From the NCBI GenBank assembly GCA_037349315.1, contig JBAIAC010000035.1, positions 9,438,501 to 9,502,500 on the forward strand: 64,000 bases of DNA, given 5' to 3'. The stretch is from Chelydra serpentina (taxonomy: Eukaryota > Chordata > Testudines > Chelydridae). Shown here piece by piece: positions 1 through 13,022 of this stretch; the first letter of the stretch is position 1; each line of letters starts with the position of its first letter. The notes below the pieces were generated by a model. That model ran no database searches and was not told the DNA's origin. It saw only the letters and a list, made by a program, of their open reading frames with translations. Position numbers and translations under genes: made by a program.

Positions 1-307
1 CTCTGAAACCAAGACCATCTGAGTGAAAGTTTCTCATCTGTTCTGTAATAACTATTGTAAATCTGTGGTGGTCACCAGCCAGCATACAAATTAGACATGA
101 TGGCTTGTTTGTCCAATCAGTTCATCACTTAATTATGTTCCCAGCTCTCTAGAAGAGGAACTTTCAGTGTACTATGTAGAGTATTCTTATATGGATTACC
201 CATTAAAGGTAGCAGATGTTGAACATCTGGGTTCTGTTGATAATCTACTTTAGATGCAGTGGTCTACATTTGTCACAGTTTAGATGTTGACAACTGGATG
301 CAGTTAT
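1..307. other. Intergenic, nothing recognised
   Basis: AT-rich sequence with no credible coding exon, RNA gene or recognisable repeat. Confidence 0.4.
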
Positions 308-640
308 TCATAGATTCTAAAGCCAGAAGGGACCACTGTAATCATCTAGTCTGACCTCCTGCCTAACACAGGACATAGAACTTCCCCAAAAGAATAATTC
401 CTGTTTGAACTAGAGCAGATTTTAGGGGGGAAAAAATCCAACCTTGATTTGAAATTTGCCAGCGCTGGAGAATCCACCCAAACCCTTTGTAAGTGGTTCC
501 AGTTGTTGTTAACCTTCACTGTTCAAAATTTACACCTTATCCCCAGTCTGAATTTGTCTAGCTATCATTGGATCTTACCATTAATACTTTAGCGTTGTCA
601 ATGCCTTGCTATTTTCAGCTCCAAACCTGAACTAAAATAT
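308..640 (-). mobile_element. CR1 LINE 3'-end fragment (older subfamily)
   Basis: The stretch opens with tcatagattctaaagccag and continues through a 'catctagtctgacctcctg' block and a 'ccagtctgaatttgtctagc' block. Together these are the reverse complement of the 3' end of a CR1 LINE subfamily that I know from turtles. The 5' part of the element is absent, as is usual for 5'-truncated CR1 copies. It is diverged and its inner boundary is approximate. Confidence 0.75.
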
Positions 641-913
641 TGTGTTTGAACGATCCTATAAATGTTCGTGAAGCTTGGATCCAGCTTTAGATCCAAGTTC
701 TGCAGCAGACCCGTAGCTCCACCACTGATTGGACTGTGGGGTTTAGTCGAACACCCATGAAAGTTTAGAGAAGCTCGGAGCTGGAGATGATCTTTGCAGT
801 TCAGGCCCTTCCCTAGTCAGGAGAGATGATTTCTAAAGTGAGTTTGCGATTTGTTTGGTTTGACGGCCAGATTTGCTGACCGCTCACCTAACTAATAGAA
901 GAGAAGAGGTACT

Positions 914-1110
914 TCATAGAATCATAGAAGATCAGGGTTGGAAGAGACCTCAGGAGGTCATCCAGTCCAACCTCCTGCTCAAAGCAGGACCAACACCAAC
1001 TAAATCATCCCAGCCAGGGCTTTGTCAAGCCAGGCCTTAAAAACGTCTAAGGAAGGAGATTCCACCACCTCCCTAGGTAACCCATTCCAGTGCTTCACCA
1101 TCCTCCCAGT
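914..1110 (-). mobile_element. CR1 LINE 3'-end fragment (younger subfamily)
   Basis: It begins with tcatagaatcatagaag, the reverse complement of the CR1 terminal repeat, then shows the blocks 'gggttggaagagacctcagg', 'ccagtccaacctcctgctc' and 'ggagattccaccacctccc' typical of avian and turtle CR1 3' ends. It is much closer to the remembered consensus than the copy 300 bases upstream, so it is probably a later insertion in the same orientation. No ORF remains. Confidence 0.88.
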
Positions 1111-2640
1111 TCTGCTGAGCACAACTCTCTGCCCCGTCTCAAAACAGCAACAACTTTCAAAATGCTGCTAGTGGTGTATCAGTCACCTAACAACATCAAT
1201 GTGGTGCCAATTTATTGCTCACCTCAGCTTTAGCATACTTGTCATTATTTCCCAGCCTGTAGAATAACATTCTATTAGCCCACACAGAAATGTTAGATTG
1301 AAATATATCTTTTACAGATTAGCAGCCACATTCTGTGCTCAGACACTCTGATGTAAATCCAGAGTAATACCATTGACTCTTTTGGGAGTTGTGCCGGATG
1401 AATTCCAGTATTTCTGTGAGAAGGAGTTGATCCCAGTTGTCTATTCTATGAAATGCCATTGAAAAGAAAACTATAAACACAAACATGTACTGTTTCTAAG
1501 TGGGTAGCAACCTTTAAAAAGGAAATAATTTAATTACATTCCTAGTTGAGCTGCTAAAGTTTAAATCATTAGCATGAGTTTAATTAGTCATTGTTCTTAT
1601 TAAGAAGGCAAACATCCTGCAGATAATAGTGGAACTATTTGAAATTTTCCTAACAAACCCCTTTGGGGTATATTACTTCTATTGATTTGCCAAAGACACT
1701 AAACCAACACAGACTTACACTAAAGTGTTGGGGAAGTTCTGAAGGTGTGTAAAAAGGGTCATTAAACCAATATTGCAAGCCCTGAGCATTCAAAAATCAT
1801 TAATCAGACCCTCAAAATCATTAGTTTGACTTAAAAATTATGAGATTTAATATTTATTACAAATAATAAATGGGAGGCAGTATTTTATTTCTGGTATTTG
1901 ATGCTTGTAAGGGGTCGTGTTTTCAAGCTTTTCTCCATCATCGTGCAGGCCAGAAATTTACTTAAAAAAAAAAAAAGCTGAGCTTCTTATATGATCACCT
2001 GACTCCGGAAGCTGGGGCTTTAAGAACACCACCAAGCATCATGAGCCTGACAATAAAACTGGAGCTGGAGAGCTGTAAGACAGGAGAACTAATCTAGAAA
2101 CATAAACTGCTCTAAAGTGATGTAAGCACTACAATGCAGCTACTATACCGCTTTACACTCAACCACGGTTCGGGCCCACTGGGTCTAATTCACTCTATGG
2201 TCTCCACCAATTTGACACAAGATCTCCAGCCATGGGAAGTCCAGTCAGAGGGGTATAGTGACAGAGCAAGATGCCCACCATAACAAAGGGGCTCACAGCT
2301 AGTCAAAGCCACCACAAAAGTGGGTGGTGCTGGCCGGGGCAGAAGACTGGACATGGCTACAGAGAGTTGTACTGACTGAGCACAGATGCCCTTGAGCAGC
2401 TTCTGCTGCTGGGCCACTGCCCCCTCTTGGAACCTCTGTGGAAAGGAGGGGGTGTGATTACTGCCGAACCTCCCCTGGGGGCTGGGTTCATCAGCTCCCC
2501 CTGACACACTTGCATATACCTGTGCCAGCAGGGGTGAATGGAGCCAATGAATTGATTTGCTTCTCAGTTTAGTTCTGCATCTTAAAAAAAATAAATTTCT
2601 AATAGCAGGCAAGTAGGAGACCATTGGCCTTAGTGATCTA
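1111..2640. other. Intergenic, AT-rich, no gene
   Basis: No exon is recognised. Around 1340-1440 there is a degenerate trace of the 'gtaaatccagagtaa' palindromic repeat found elsewhere here. Bases 1490-1640 are unusually rich in TAAT-type homeodomain motifs and could be conserved non-coding DNA, which only an alignment could show. The short minus-strand ORF at 2190-2624 has no recognisable domain. Confidence 0.4.
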
Positions 2641-2649
2641 GGCTGAGAT

Positions 2650-2762
2650 TGGCCAAGGCACCTAAGGGAGTTAGGTGCCCAACTCAGACTTAAAGTTAAT
2701 GAGTACTAGGAGCCTAACTCCTACAGGTGACTTTGAAATTCCCAGCCTCAGGCCCCTGCCAC
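2650..2762. repeat. Degenerate palindromic MITE (gcacctaa family)
   Basis: Inverted similarity joins 'gcacctaagggagttaggtg' on the left with 'aggagcctaactcctacagg' on the right. The same words recur at 23780-23850 and 26600-26650, so this is a dispersed short palindromic repeat, not a gene. Confidence 0.5.
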
Positions 2763-5109
2763 ATAAAAACTCTTCAAGGGGAACCTTGCTTAACCAACTC
2801 TTCGCACTTTGATGAGCTGCTCTCGTGCCATATGTACCTTGCTCCACAGGACCATGGTGGACCATCAGAGCTAGAAATCCTGTCATGGCAAATGGGCAGA
2901 GTCAGAGTATCTGCAAGAAAACAGCAGAATACCACTGGTGAAATCCTGGCTTACTGAAGTCCCTGGCAATCTCTCATTGATTTGAGTGGGGCCAGGATTG
3001 CAGCCCAAGAATCTTGGGACATCCAATGTCTATTTCAGTAGGCTTCAGCCTTCTTCCCCCTGCAGTGGGACCAATGCTAATTTCCTTGACCAATTACCAA
3101 TGTCTGGCCCTCTGCCGGCTTCATACTCTTGACCCTTCTGACCATGCATAGAAGGCAAAGAAGTGGAATTATTGCTGAACCACTACACTCTGTTATGTAA
3201 GAGAGCAAAGACCAAACCATGAATAAAGCAAACTGAAAAATACCAAAACAGGAAACAACATACCCACATATATTTGGGAGTGGTTTGTTTTAGCAGTTAC
3301 GCAAATGTTGACTATGTGGTAACAATAGAAGGAATAAAACTTTGGACCAGGGTTCTTTGGGAAACAAGAATTCTGGTTTACCATTTTTTTTTCCAGGTTT
3401 TGGAATTTGTTTTCGTTCTACATTGAAATGAAACCAAGACCTTTTAAAAAATTTTGCAGGAAAAAAACAACAACAGAGACCCACTCCAGAATATTCCAAT
3501 TGCTTGGGCACTCACGGAGGATTTCAGGACTTAGGTTCAAGTCATTGATCTGAATCATGCAGAGCAGGGACTTAAACCTGGCTCTCCTACATCACAGGTG
3601 AGTTCCCTAACCCCTGTGTTATAGGCTGCTTTGGCAGGGCTCTGTCTTTATCTGATTTTGACCAGAAATTCTATTCTGGATCTGAGAGACCTTCCCAATT
3701 AAAATATTCTTCTGGTAAAAAAACATTTTGTTAAAAAATGTCCTTACCAGCTCTACTTCAGGTTCCATTTTCACTGATCTGACGGCCAAATGTAAAAGCT
3801 GGAAATAGACCCTAGCTTCTACCATTGCTGAACTACTGTTGGCCTTGTTTAAACAAAATTAAGGACACACAGACGATAATTACAAGCCCCAACTCCCCCA
3901 AATTAATTGAAACTATTATAAAGAAATAGTCGACCTTATTGCTTTTTACCAGGAGAGTTTTCAGAGGGAAAACATTAATCTTCTAGGGAGCTTCAGCAGA
4001 TTTACAAAAATACTTGGGCCATCGTGAGTGTCACCTAAAAGAGAAAAGTTGCAGCATCACTGATAGAAATGGCCACAGAGCCTCAAGTGTCAAATCTAGG
4101 TGTAAATGTCCCTCAAGCTGTGGTATTTTGGTTGGGCCCCATCCCCGGTAATAAGTGCTTGTCCCTTTCACAATACATGAACAAGAAATAAAGAAATGGG
4201 ACCAAAATCTAGAGCCTTTCCATCCTATCACGGAAAGCAAGAGAGACAAATCTGCATCCCTGTTGTCTGAGTTAGGTCCATGCTGCCAGACATCTTTACC
4301 GTTAACTCTTTTACAGCGAATTGGAATATCAACTGCAAAACATCACTGAAGAAATGTTACTTTACCCTTTTCCTTGACACCAAATTCTCCATGCAGCTCT
4401 GAAGTTCTTGATTTCCCTATTTTTACAGCCCTCCCCCATCCCCGCGCAGCCTGGAAGCTGGAAGGCGCTGATATAGCTAAAGAACTGCTATTGAATTAGC
4501 AGTGACATCTCTCAGTACTAACGTTTCTCTCATTGTCTTAAAGTCTTTGTGAAAATGACAGTACGATTTTAATATTTAGCTCCTGTTGACTTCAGTGCAA
4601 GTTGCATCAGCCCTTCAAAGTTTTATATCCACTTCCTTTTAACGCTGGGATGAATCTTGACAAATCAGGTCAGAAAAAGTGTCTGGGGATTGGTGCTGGA
4701 CTCAGAATTGTCTGTGACAGGACCCTGCTAAGAATGAAGCTTTGGCGCTAAATGAGAACTTGTTTGGCTTCACTGCCACATCCCATTAGAAAAGTCTAGT
4801 TTTTAAATATGAAGGCTAAAACAACATGCTAGCTGTGAAGGTGACAAGAATGAACCCACAACTGAGATGTCTGCCTTTTGCTTGAGTGTTTCATTTATTT
4901 TCTCAGGCACCGTAACTAATTATGTTAATAAAAATTATAAAATGTTGCCAAGAGACATTAGAATGTCAATAAACTACCAGGGGAAAACTCAGATGACTTA
5001 CTAGAAAGAGGAGTAAACAGCTGTGTTTAAACATCTGTAATACAGACCCTCATGCTCTGTGAAGGAGCAAATGACCAGAATAAAAATTGTCTATGGCTCG
5101 TCTCACCAA
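2763..5109. other. Intergenic, no gene recognised
   Basis: No coding exon is supported; the ORFs here are short and domain-free. Bases 3507-3680 hold a diverged copy of the palindromic repeat seen at 25890-26060 ('gggcactcac', 'acttaaacctggctctcct', then 'tgaccagaaattctattctg'). Confidence 0.4.
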
Positions 5110-5380
5110 GCACAGATTACATTCAGAGGTGTGGCAGGATGGTCTTGCAGTTGACGCAGTGGATTGGGAACCCAGAGTTCAATGGCATCAGCTCCCTTCC
5201 TGGCACAGACTGCCTGTGTGACCTTGGGCAAATCATTTAGTTTCTCTGTGCCTTTGTTTCCTATACGTAAATTGGGGATAATAATACTTCCCTACCTCAC
5301 AGGGGTACTGTGAGGATAAATGCCTAGGAGGTGTCAGACACTATGGCAATGGAGGCAATATAAATACACAGATGAGGAAA
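5110..5380 (+). mobile_element. MIR/CORE-like tRNA-derived SINE
   Basis: The order is a tRNA-like head ('gacgcagtggattgggaacc'), a core with 'gtgtgaccttgggcaaatca', then 'ttggggataataatacttcc' and 'gggtactgtgaggataaat'. This order is that of MIR-type CORE SINEs, and the turtle Cry SINE head is similar. It is old and diverged, with no clear target-site duplication. Confidence 0.7.
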
Positions 5381-7129
5381 AGAAAGAAGCTGAGTGCAAA
5401 ATTGCAAGTGCCCCTGTATTTGCATGTACAAATCCATCAAGTGGGCATTGGACACCACTGCCTTCAAAGCCTGTTAACACCACTGAGCCTGACTGAGTAA
5501 GGCCATTCAAGTAACACAAGATGTTCCTTTCACCCATGGACAGAGAGCATTGCACAACCTTGAGAACTTAAAACCTATTCATGGCTCACCCACACGGAAC
5601 ACAATGTTTTGGCTATTCGACTATCATGCCAGTCTCCAGGGATATGGGATTTTTGGAGGTTTCTGTCTCTTTGCAAAATAAAATTAAGCATAATTTTATT
5701 TTATTTTTTTAAACTGCCATTCACTGTATCTGCAAGACAAGTTACACTTCGGCAGCTGTGCAATAACAACTTTGTACTTACTGGAGTAAACGGAAAAGGG
5801 TCCCGATTTTAAAGCTGGTCAAACCTCTTAAGGATTTGTATTTTTGAACTTGCAATCAAAGCTTTATATTTGGATTCTGATTTGCTTTTGATACTACAGC
5901 CGGCTGGACCTGCAGCTGTATTCTGAACTTTCCCAGCCTGTTAGGAGAAAAAAAAATTAACAGAACAGCTGAGGTTCTAAAGCAACCTGACTTCAGATGA
6001 AGGGTTTTTAACATTTTTGTTCTTAAATTACAGAAATTTGTTAATCTTTACATCTGTTTGTCTCCCACATTTTCCCCAAGTTCATCTCTTCCTCTTCTCC
6101 TTCTCTCTTTTAGTCTGGCTCTTCTTCCTCAACGTTATTTCCATTAAACTATCTTTTCGCATTTTTGTTGAATACTTCTTGCTTTCAGGAGACTTGAATT
6201 AAGGGTTTGATCCGGCTCCCATTGAAATCAATGAGAGTTTTGCAATTGGCTTTAGGGCATTCTGCACACACACAAAAAAGTCACTGCCAACTTCAATAAC
6301 AAGGGGGACCTAGAGAAATGCCAAATGCAGATATGAGGGACAAAGGGGAAAACTAATACCTGTGTTCTGCGTGTGTCCAAAACTAGGAACGTTCTGAAGG
6401 ATGAATACATCAGAATACTTTGCCAAAAATCCCCTTCTAAGTATCTATTATTTATTAACCTTCCCATGTCAAATTACTACAGAGTACAATAGTGATCATA
6501 CTCCACAAAGAGAGAAACGTCCTTTTAACCTAAGATGGCCTTTTCAATCAAATTATTTTGGATTGTCCTTTAAAAACAACCAAACCCATCAAATGTATCT
6601 CAGAATCTGCAGAGCATACTGATGTAACTGAATCCGTCCAACAGAATCCATCCCTTGTATGTATTTCTCCGAGGGGATTTATTAGTATTTACATCAATGC
6701 AAGCCATTTGGTTGAATGTATTTTGGTACAACAGGTACTCATTCAGTAGAATTAGAGGAATGAATGCTGCAATGCATTTTACTGTTCTATTGGAAAATGG
6801 ACCATGTCCTCAGCTGGAGTAAATCAGAGTAGTGCCATTGACTTCAGTGCAACTCTGAATGCAGCTGCTGATGAAGAGCTATATGAGCACCAGGTGTTAT
6901 CTTAACATCTCATCTTGATGCTTTATTATGTGAAGACTAGAAACAACATCATGTAATGTGTAATAGGCATGCATGGAGCAAGCACAAAAGCTTGGGAGCC
7001 GTTAACACGGGATAGGTTTTGTGACCTACTCATGCTCTAGCTGCTTTTTGAATTCTTTCATTAGATGCAGCATCCCCACTCAGCTGAGTTATATTCATGC
7101 AATGTCACCAACTGCCTCTCTCTTTTTAG
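5381..7129. other. Intergenic, no gene recognised
   Basis: AT-rich, short ORFs only. Degenerate traces of short palindromic repeats occur around 6205-6260 ('ggctcccattgaaatcaatg') and 6805-6870 ('agtgccattgacttcagtg'). Confidence 0.4.
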
Positions 7130-7206
7130 GAAGGCCATCTGGCCAAAGCAAGGGTCAGCAGCGACGCCTCCATGGGTATTCATGGTCTGAAGGACAGAAA
7201 AGAAGA
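7130..7206 (+). other. Possible 77-bp internal exon (unassigned)
   Basis: A pyrimidine-rich tract ending ctctctctttttag is followed by 77 bases that stay open in at least two frames, then by a GTGAGT donor. GC content is higher than in the flanks. One reading gives a basic peptide starting GRPSGQSKGQQRRLHGYSW. I recognise neither reading, and no partner exon is visible within several kilobases. It could be an exon of a long non-coding RNA, an exon of an unrecognised gene, or chance. Confidence 0.15.
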
Positions 7207-9295
7207 GTGAGTTGGAATGTTTGGTATCTTTCTTTTCATTCTGATGCAAATCAACTGGTCTGGGGCCTGCAAGGAGATCGTAATGAATTTATTTTTAAAA
7301 TGTCAAAAAGATTGAGAGCATAGTTAGTCCCTGTACACCTTTTATTTTAATTAATCAAATGTGTAGCTACATTTCTCAATTGAGACAGGCTTAAATTACA
7401 CTTTTCTGCATAGTAATTTGATTACATCTCAAACATAGTACTAACTACTTTTTAATTAAAAAAAATTAAAAGTCCATCCCAACTGAAAATTGATACCAGA
7501 CATGAACCTAAAGCAATCTGAAATGACCAGTAAATTGGTCTTTCTAAATATGCTCTTTGACTAGAAGATCCAGTTCAACCTTCATTAAAGTTTTTCAGCT
7601 AAAGACACTGAAATTATGAATACAATATGATCTTTTAAATGCATCTGCAAAGAAAGACCTGGCAACTTAGACAACTTATTTTGATTTAGTCAGTTAAAAA
7701 AGGATGATAAAGAAAATAGTAAAATTTAGAGTAGAGGATTCAACATTTTGTGTCACATCCTCCACTGGTGAAAACTGGAGTAGTGCTACTGAAGCCAATG
7801 GACCTGCACTGATTTACAGAAGCTCAGGTTCTGACCCATTTTTGCTCAATACTGGATAAGAATGTACAGGTGAAACCTCAATGTGTGTGTGACTCACTAG
7901 TGCTGTTGAGTCACATATGTAATATTCAGCATCAAATGTCACATGGGACAACACAGGTTTTGAACCCAACAACATAAAATTTTCAAATCTTGCTTTCAAT
8001 TGAAGGTCGAGGAAAATATACAGTCCTGTACATTTCACTTTGACTCATCTATCCATACTGACTCATTACAGTTTGTGGCATAATGCAGCTGGCAATTACC
8101 CAAAGCCCTCATGAAATTGACCAAGAAAATCACCATGAATATTTCTGTACTGGAATGATGACTTTTCATAACGAATATTTTAAGCTTCTCTGACATTTGC
8201 AGTACTTGCTCCTAAAGTGGAGAGGAATTTAAAAGACAGGTCTAGGACACTGAAGATTTCTGACATCATTTGAGCTGTCACACTTAGCAAAACAATTTGA
8301 TTAAATCAATTTAAAATTAGTGCATATAGTTACCCTTTGTGGGTTGGTTCTATTCACTTTGGAGTTAATTCAAGTTACTAATTCAGATCATTTCTTGCTT
8401 CCTGTTCTGCTTGCAATGCTTTTCATGTTTTATTTCTATATCTGCTAATTAATTATCACCCTAGGTGCTTGTTAGCTTCCCATTAGATCGAGGTCTTGTC
8501 ACTATATTTGATTAACTGAGTCAGATTGTTCTCTCCAAAAGCAGCAGATGAGGCATTCTTTGTTTCTGTTGGATTAAACAGCTTCTGTGGATACTAGGTT
8601 GCGTTTTGGATTTCCCCCGCATTATTCTCTTTGGTATTCCAAGAGGAATGAAAGCTGAATTTAAAATACTTAGGAAAATCGGGTTTGCCATACTTGATAT
8701 CCTGGCTTCAGCAGCAGCTGATAACCTTATGGTGCAGAAGAAGTGGGGAAAAGACCTACCCAACTGTGTAATGGTGTTACATAAGTGTGGAATATTCCTC
8801 CTGGAGCCCTGTACTGTTGAGATGCTTGTTATATATCACAGATGGGTGGCATGGAACTGTATACAATGAATTTTGTAGATTTCTCCTCAATTAGGAAAAG
8901 GAATTTCTTCAGCAGCTCTGCACGGGTGGAAATGACTGTATGAGGTGCACAACCAAGGAAAATCAGGCCCAGGTAAAAGTGCCAAAAGATGTATCAGTCA
9001 AGGTGTCTGGCCCTCTATCCCCTTTTCTTAGTAGCACTACCATTCACATTCATTTACCTATGGAAGGCCCTATGTATATGTAGGTGTTGGAAGGGAGTGG
9101 GAGACAGATACGCTATGTGCAGAGGAACCTCGGTTACTGGTGGAGAACTCAACCTGGGTTATATTACCTTTTCTGCAGCATCCATGCTTCGAAACACCCC
9201 TCGTCCCTGCATAAAGGTCAGATCTCTTTGACCTCCAAAGGGGTCTGTTCCAGAAACTTTACCACATGATATTTCACTTGTAAATATAAGTTAAG
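7207..9295. other. Intergenic, no gene recognised
   Basis: Two overlapping ORFs on opposite strands (8606-8869 plus and 8521-8763 minus) have no recognisable domain and are probably chance. A palindrome-like trace lies at 7750-7840. Bases 8340-8510 carry clustered TAAT and GATTA-type words without repeat features. Confidence 0.4.
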
Positions 9296-9428
9296 GCCAA
9301 GATTTTCCAACTGGGAGGTTTGAGGTGACTAAATCCATAGTTACGTATCTACATTTTCAGAGGCACTTAGAATCCATAACTCCCATTGGTTTTAACTTTA
9401 GACATCCAAATTGGAAAATTTTGGCCTC
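9296..9428. mobile_element. Palindromic MITE (ggccaagattttcc family)
   Basis: The left end 'ggccaagattttccaactgg' pairs with the right end 'ccaaattggaaaattttggcc'. It is about 130 bases long and non-coding. The family resembles the short palindromic repeats at 12941 and 18541. Confidence 0.6.
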
Positions 9429-10193
9429 ATGTTTCACTGCTATGCTACAGCCCATATTTTCCTCTCTCATCTTACTTGAGAGAGGATGTAATGGAGAAAG
9501 GAAATGTCTATATATTTGTATAATAAAACAATCATCTTTGTAAACAGGTTAAGGGATGATAATTCATATCCAGAAAGATCTGCACTTTTTCAAATCAATG
9601 CAATTGTTTGCCTTAGCTACTAAATCGTAGTGATAATCATAAGTCTAAATGCTGTGATCTACCCACATAACCTGGAGCTATTACCCTGTTTGTCAAAACA
9701 TATCACTTTAAAATACTGACAGAAACCCTGGGAGTAGGAAAGGTGTTTATGCTTTCTGTGCACTGAGAAAGACCTAAAAAGACAGATTTTTTAAATGTAT
9801 GCCAAGTGAAAAGATATTCATTTCACAGTAACAGTTATCTACATGCAAAGAGCCTGGCCAATTCAAATCCTATTGGTTGGAGCTAATGTACTGTTACTGC
9901 TCTGTAATCTAACACCATTAAATATTTATATTGTTGGGACCATATAAAGAAAATTAATACCTCTTAAAATTAACGTGATGGCACTGAGAGGATTTTTAAA
10001 AATAAAACAGAACAAAATATTGTGCATAGTTTTCTTTCCATTTTTATTCTCATCATATTTCCCTCCTGATTCCACTCACAACAGCTGCTTTGATCCTGAA
10101 GGTTTATACCCCCCTTTGCTAATCAGCAAGTTTGCACTAGGCTACATAGACTTAGGGGGTCTTTCTTTTATTACTACTATATTAATGGGGTAA

Positions 10194-10475
10194 CTGGTAG
10201 GTTGAAAAATTTTCATCAAAACTGTTTTTGATGGAAAGTTGGGTGTTTGATATTGAAAAAGTGTCTGCTCTCCACAGAAAATTTTGCACCAAACACCCCA
10301 AAACCAAAATATTTCAGCCCAAACCTGAAATATTTCAATTCAGATGTGGTGCTTCATGGGAATTGTAGTTCAGTTGCCTAATGTCCCCATTTTCCCCTTT
10401 GGGCTAAGTTCCCCGACCCAAACTTCATCTCCTTTGATGTATTGCAGCCATAGAATTCCCATGATGCACCACCTC
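10194..10475. repeat. Palindromic repeat, hAT-MITE-like
   Basis: The left part has the 'tttcatcaaaactgtttttg' word also found near 63900. The inner part folds: 'ggtgcttcatgggaattgta' at 10350 is the inverse of sequence ending cccatgatgcacc at 10472. No ORF of interest. Confidence 0.55.
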
Positions 10476-10501
10476 CCTCACCAAGAGGGGAGACACTAGT
10501 G

Positions 10502-10697
10502 CAGGATCGGCAACCTTTGGCACACGGCCCGTCAGGGAAAGCTGCTGGCAGGCCGGGACGGTTTGTTTACCTGCAGTGTCAGCAGGTTCGGCCGATCGCA
10601 GCTCCCACTGGCCGCGGTTCGCCGTACCAGGCCAATGGGGGCTGTGGGAAGCGGCGTGGGCCGAGGGATGTACTGGCTGCCACTTCCTGCAGCCCCT
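10502..10697. mobile_element. hAT-type palindromic MITE, right half lost
   Basis: It starts aggatcggcaacctttggca and runs through 'ctcccactggccgcggttcg' and 'ccaatgggggctgtgggaag'. This is the same family as the complete copy at 28479-28812, but it stops just past the centre. The local GC peak and the ORFs here (10499-10931 region) come from this repeat. Confidence 0.85.
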
Positions 10698-10904
10698 GAA
10701 ATCCCAATCCCAAAAAGCAACCCTAGAACTACCTTTTGTAATATAAATAAACCCAATATATATAAAAAGAGGTTTTTAAAAGATGTGAAGCTAAGAAGTT
10801 ATGTGTTGACCCCAACCACTTGGCTTGGATGTTGTATCCTTTTTCCCCACTCTCCATCAGTTTCTTGCCCTAAACTAGATAGACACATTCTCTTCCCAGA
10901 AGAT

Positions 10905-10985
10905 CTTTCAATGTGTTTATGCAGCACCTAGTACAATGTGACCCTGATCCTCACTGGAGTCCTCGGATAATACCGTGACTGGTTT
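10905..10985 (+). mobile_element. Cry-type SINE 3' fragment
   Basis: 'gcagcacctagtacaatgtg' followed by a 'ctggagtcctcggataata' block is the 3' region of the turtle Cry SINE, here diverged and without its head. Confidence 0.6.
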
Positions 10986-12940
10986 TCCATCTGTTGTCAA
11001 GGATACCTCTTTGGTCAATGAGCAAACAGCAAAACAAACCAATCAAAATGGCAAATCATACATCATGCGTTACTCCTACTCTCAGTTGCTGTTAATTTCT
11101 TCTGTCGTGAAACTCATTTCTGTAGCAATTGCTTGTAAGATGCCATAGGAATTTGGCTCTTGTGCTAATGTACTAAAGAAGCCAAGGGCAAAGTGAACAA
11201 GTCCAAACAAGTTATGGAAAGCTCTGGAAATTTGTTTCCATGCTCAGCATCATTTATTACCTGTTGCATTCTGCTCGTGACAGGACTGTGTCTGTGTGCT
11301 CTGAAGCTAAAAGAAGGAATAAGGATGTGCCAAACTGTGCAAAATAACTCAAGTATCACTGTACAGAGGAGAATGTTCTGAAGATAAAAGCAATGTGAAT
11401 AGCCTGCAAGATAAAATTCTTGTCATTTTGGTCTGATATTGGACATATTGGGTAGGAATACAAATCATAGGCCCAACCCTGTTCCTCTGGAATTCGGTGC
11501 AGGTGTTGCTTTTGACATTAATGGGAGCAGGCTCATGTTTTGCATTATAACATAAGCAGCCATTTTATGTCATCTTCTGATTGTGATATCAAATCATATT
11601 ATCTGACATACCGTGTTAATATTTCTGTCATTCTGGGCAAGGCATTTTTTAGAAATGAAAGGTTAAAAGCTAAAATCAGAGAGTTTCCCTGAGAAGTTCT
11701 TGGATTCAAATCCCTAGTTTAGAAAGCTAGTCATTAATTCTATTAATTGTGATTATTATGCTCTCAAATGCCAAAAGAGGGTTAACAATGAAATAATCTA
11801 AAGCTGTAAGTTTTCTGCTTAGAAAAAGATTTAATGTAATGTTTGCTGTCTGCACTTCTGCTCAGCTTTATCTCCTGGTCCTAGAGGGATTCTCACTGGC
11901 AGTAATGACATTTAGCATAACAAGAGAACCCAAATACAGAACCGCTTGCAGTCTGAACACAGTGCATCTGAATCCAATTGTAAATAAAAGGCCCAGATGA
12001 GAAGGGAACTGCCTGTGGTTTGCCCTCCTAGTGGTTCTTGCCCAGAATGGGTATGTTTTCCTGTTTTCAAAGTTTGAAAATCTGCTTCAGATTAAAATAA
12101 TTCCAACAATTTACTTCTTAGAAAATCAAAGGATGACTTCATATCTTTGCTAATGAATATAGTTCATAATCATGGAATATCAACTTAAAATGGTTCAAAA
12201 TTCAATTACCATTTTCTTTCATGGGAAAAATGGAATTTTCTGATCTTTCTGCTCGTGCAGCATCTTTCTAACTGAATATAACTTAGAAAGTGTGATGGTG
12301 GCTGCTTGGCCTTGTCGTGACACAAAAATAGAGGTAAAATCCAGCTCCACTGAAACCAATGGCAAAACTCCCAAGGACTTCGATGAAGCCAGGATTTTAA
12401 CATGGAGGCCCACCCTCACACACTGCACAGTGCCATTGATTGTCTGATTCCAAAGCCTCTGAACTGATTCTCTTAATGACTCCAGGAGCACAGACATCCA
12501 ATAGTACATTTTATCCCATTCTGTAGGGTCATGCATAGAATGCCTAGGATCAAACCCATAGGAACAAGCTATTTTTCAGCTGATGAGAGCTTGTATGTGT
12601 GCGCATGTCTGAGTGCCATCTGTATAGGTGGGCTTTTCAGGGGGTGCAAAAGAGAAGAGACACTATAATAGCATCAAAATCCTTGGTGACTCAGTTCATA
12701 TAAATATCAAAGTTTATATGAAGCTCTTTGGTCTAGATAACGGGCAGGAAACCTTGTAAAAATCTTATAAAACAATCTTATGTCACAAGGATAATTACTA
12801 GTTCTTCATAGGACAGTGTTACAAAAGAAACACATGGATGCTTTCCTTGATCAAAACATTTTATAATTTAAATGGCCAAATCCTGCAAAGATTTACACAA
12901 GTAACTCTATGCACATGAGTAGTCCCACAGATTAAGGGGG
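10986..12940. other. Intergenic, no gene recognised
   Basis: Only short, domain-free ORFs. A weak palindromic repeat trace lies near 11470-11540 ('attaatgggagcaggctcat'). Confidence 0.4.
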
Positions 12941-13022
12941 TGATTTCCAAAGGCACAAATGGAAGTTAGGTATCTAATTCCTACTGACAGAGCTCTTTGT
13001 GCCTTTGAAAACTTCCCCTTTA
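12941..13022. mobile_element. Short palindromic MITE
   Basis: 'gatttccaaaggcacaaatg' on the left is the inverse of 'tttgtgcctttgaaaacttc' on the right, giving a hairpin of about 80 bases. No coding content. Confidence 0.65.

Noticed and set aside
8521..8869. Overlapping ORFs on both strands with protein-like look
   Set aside because: No recognised family; the two readings cover the same bases on opposite strands and neither has splice signals.
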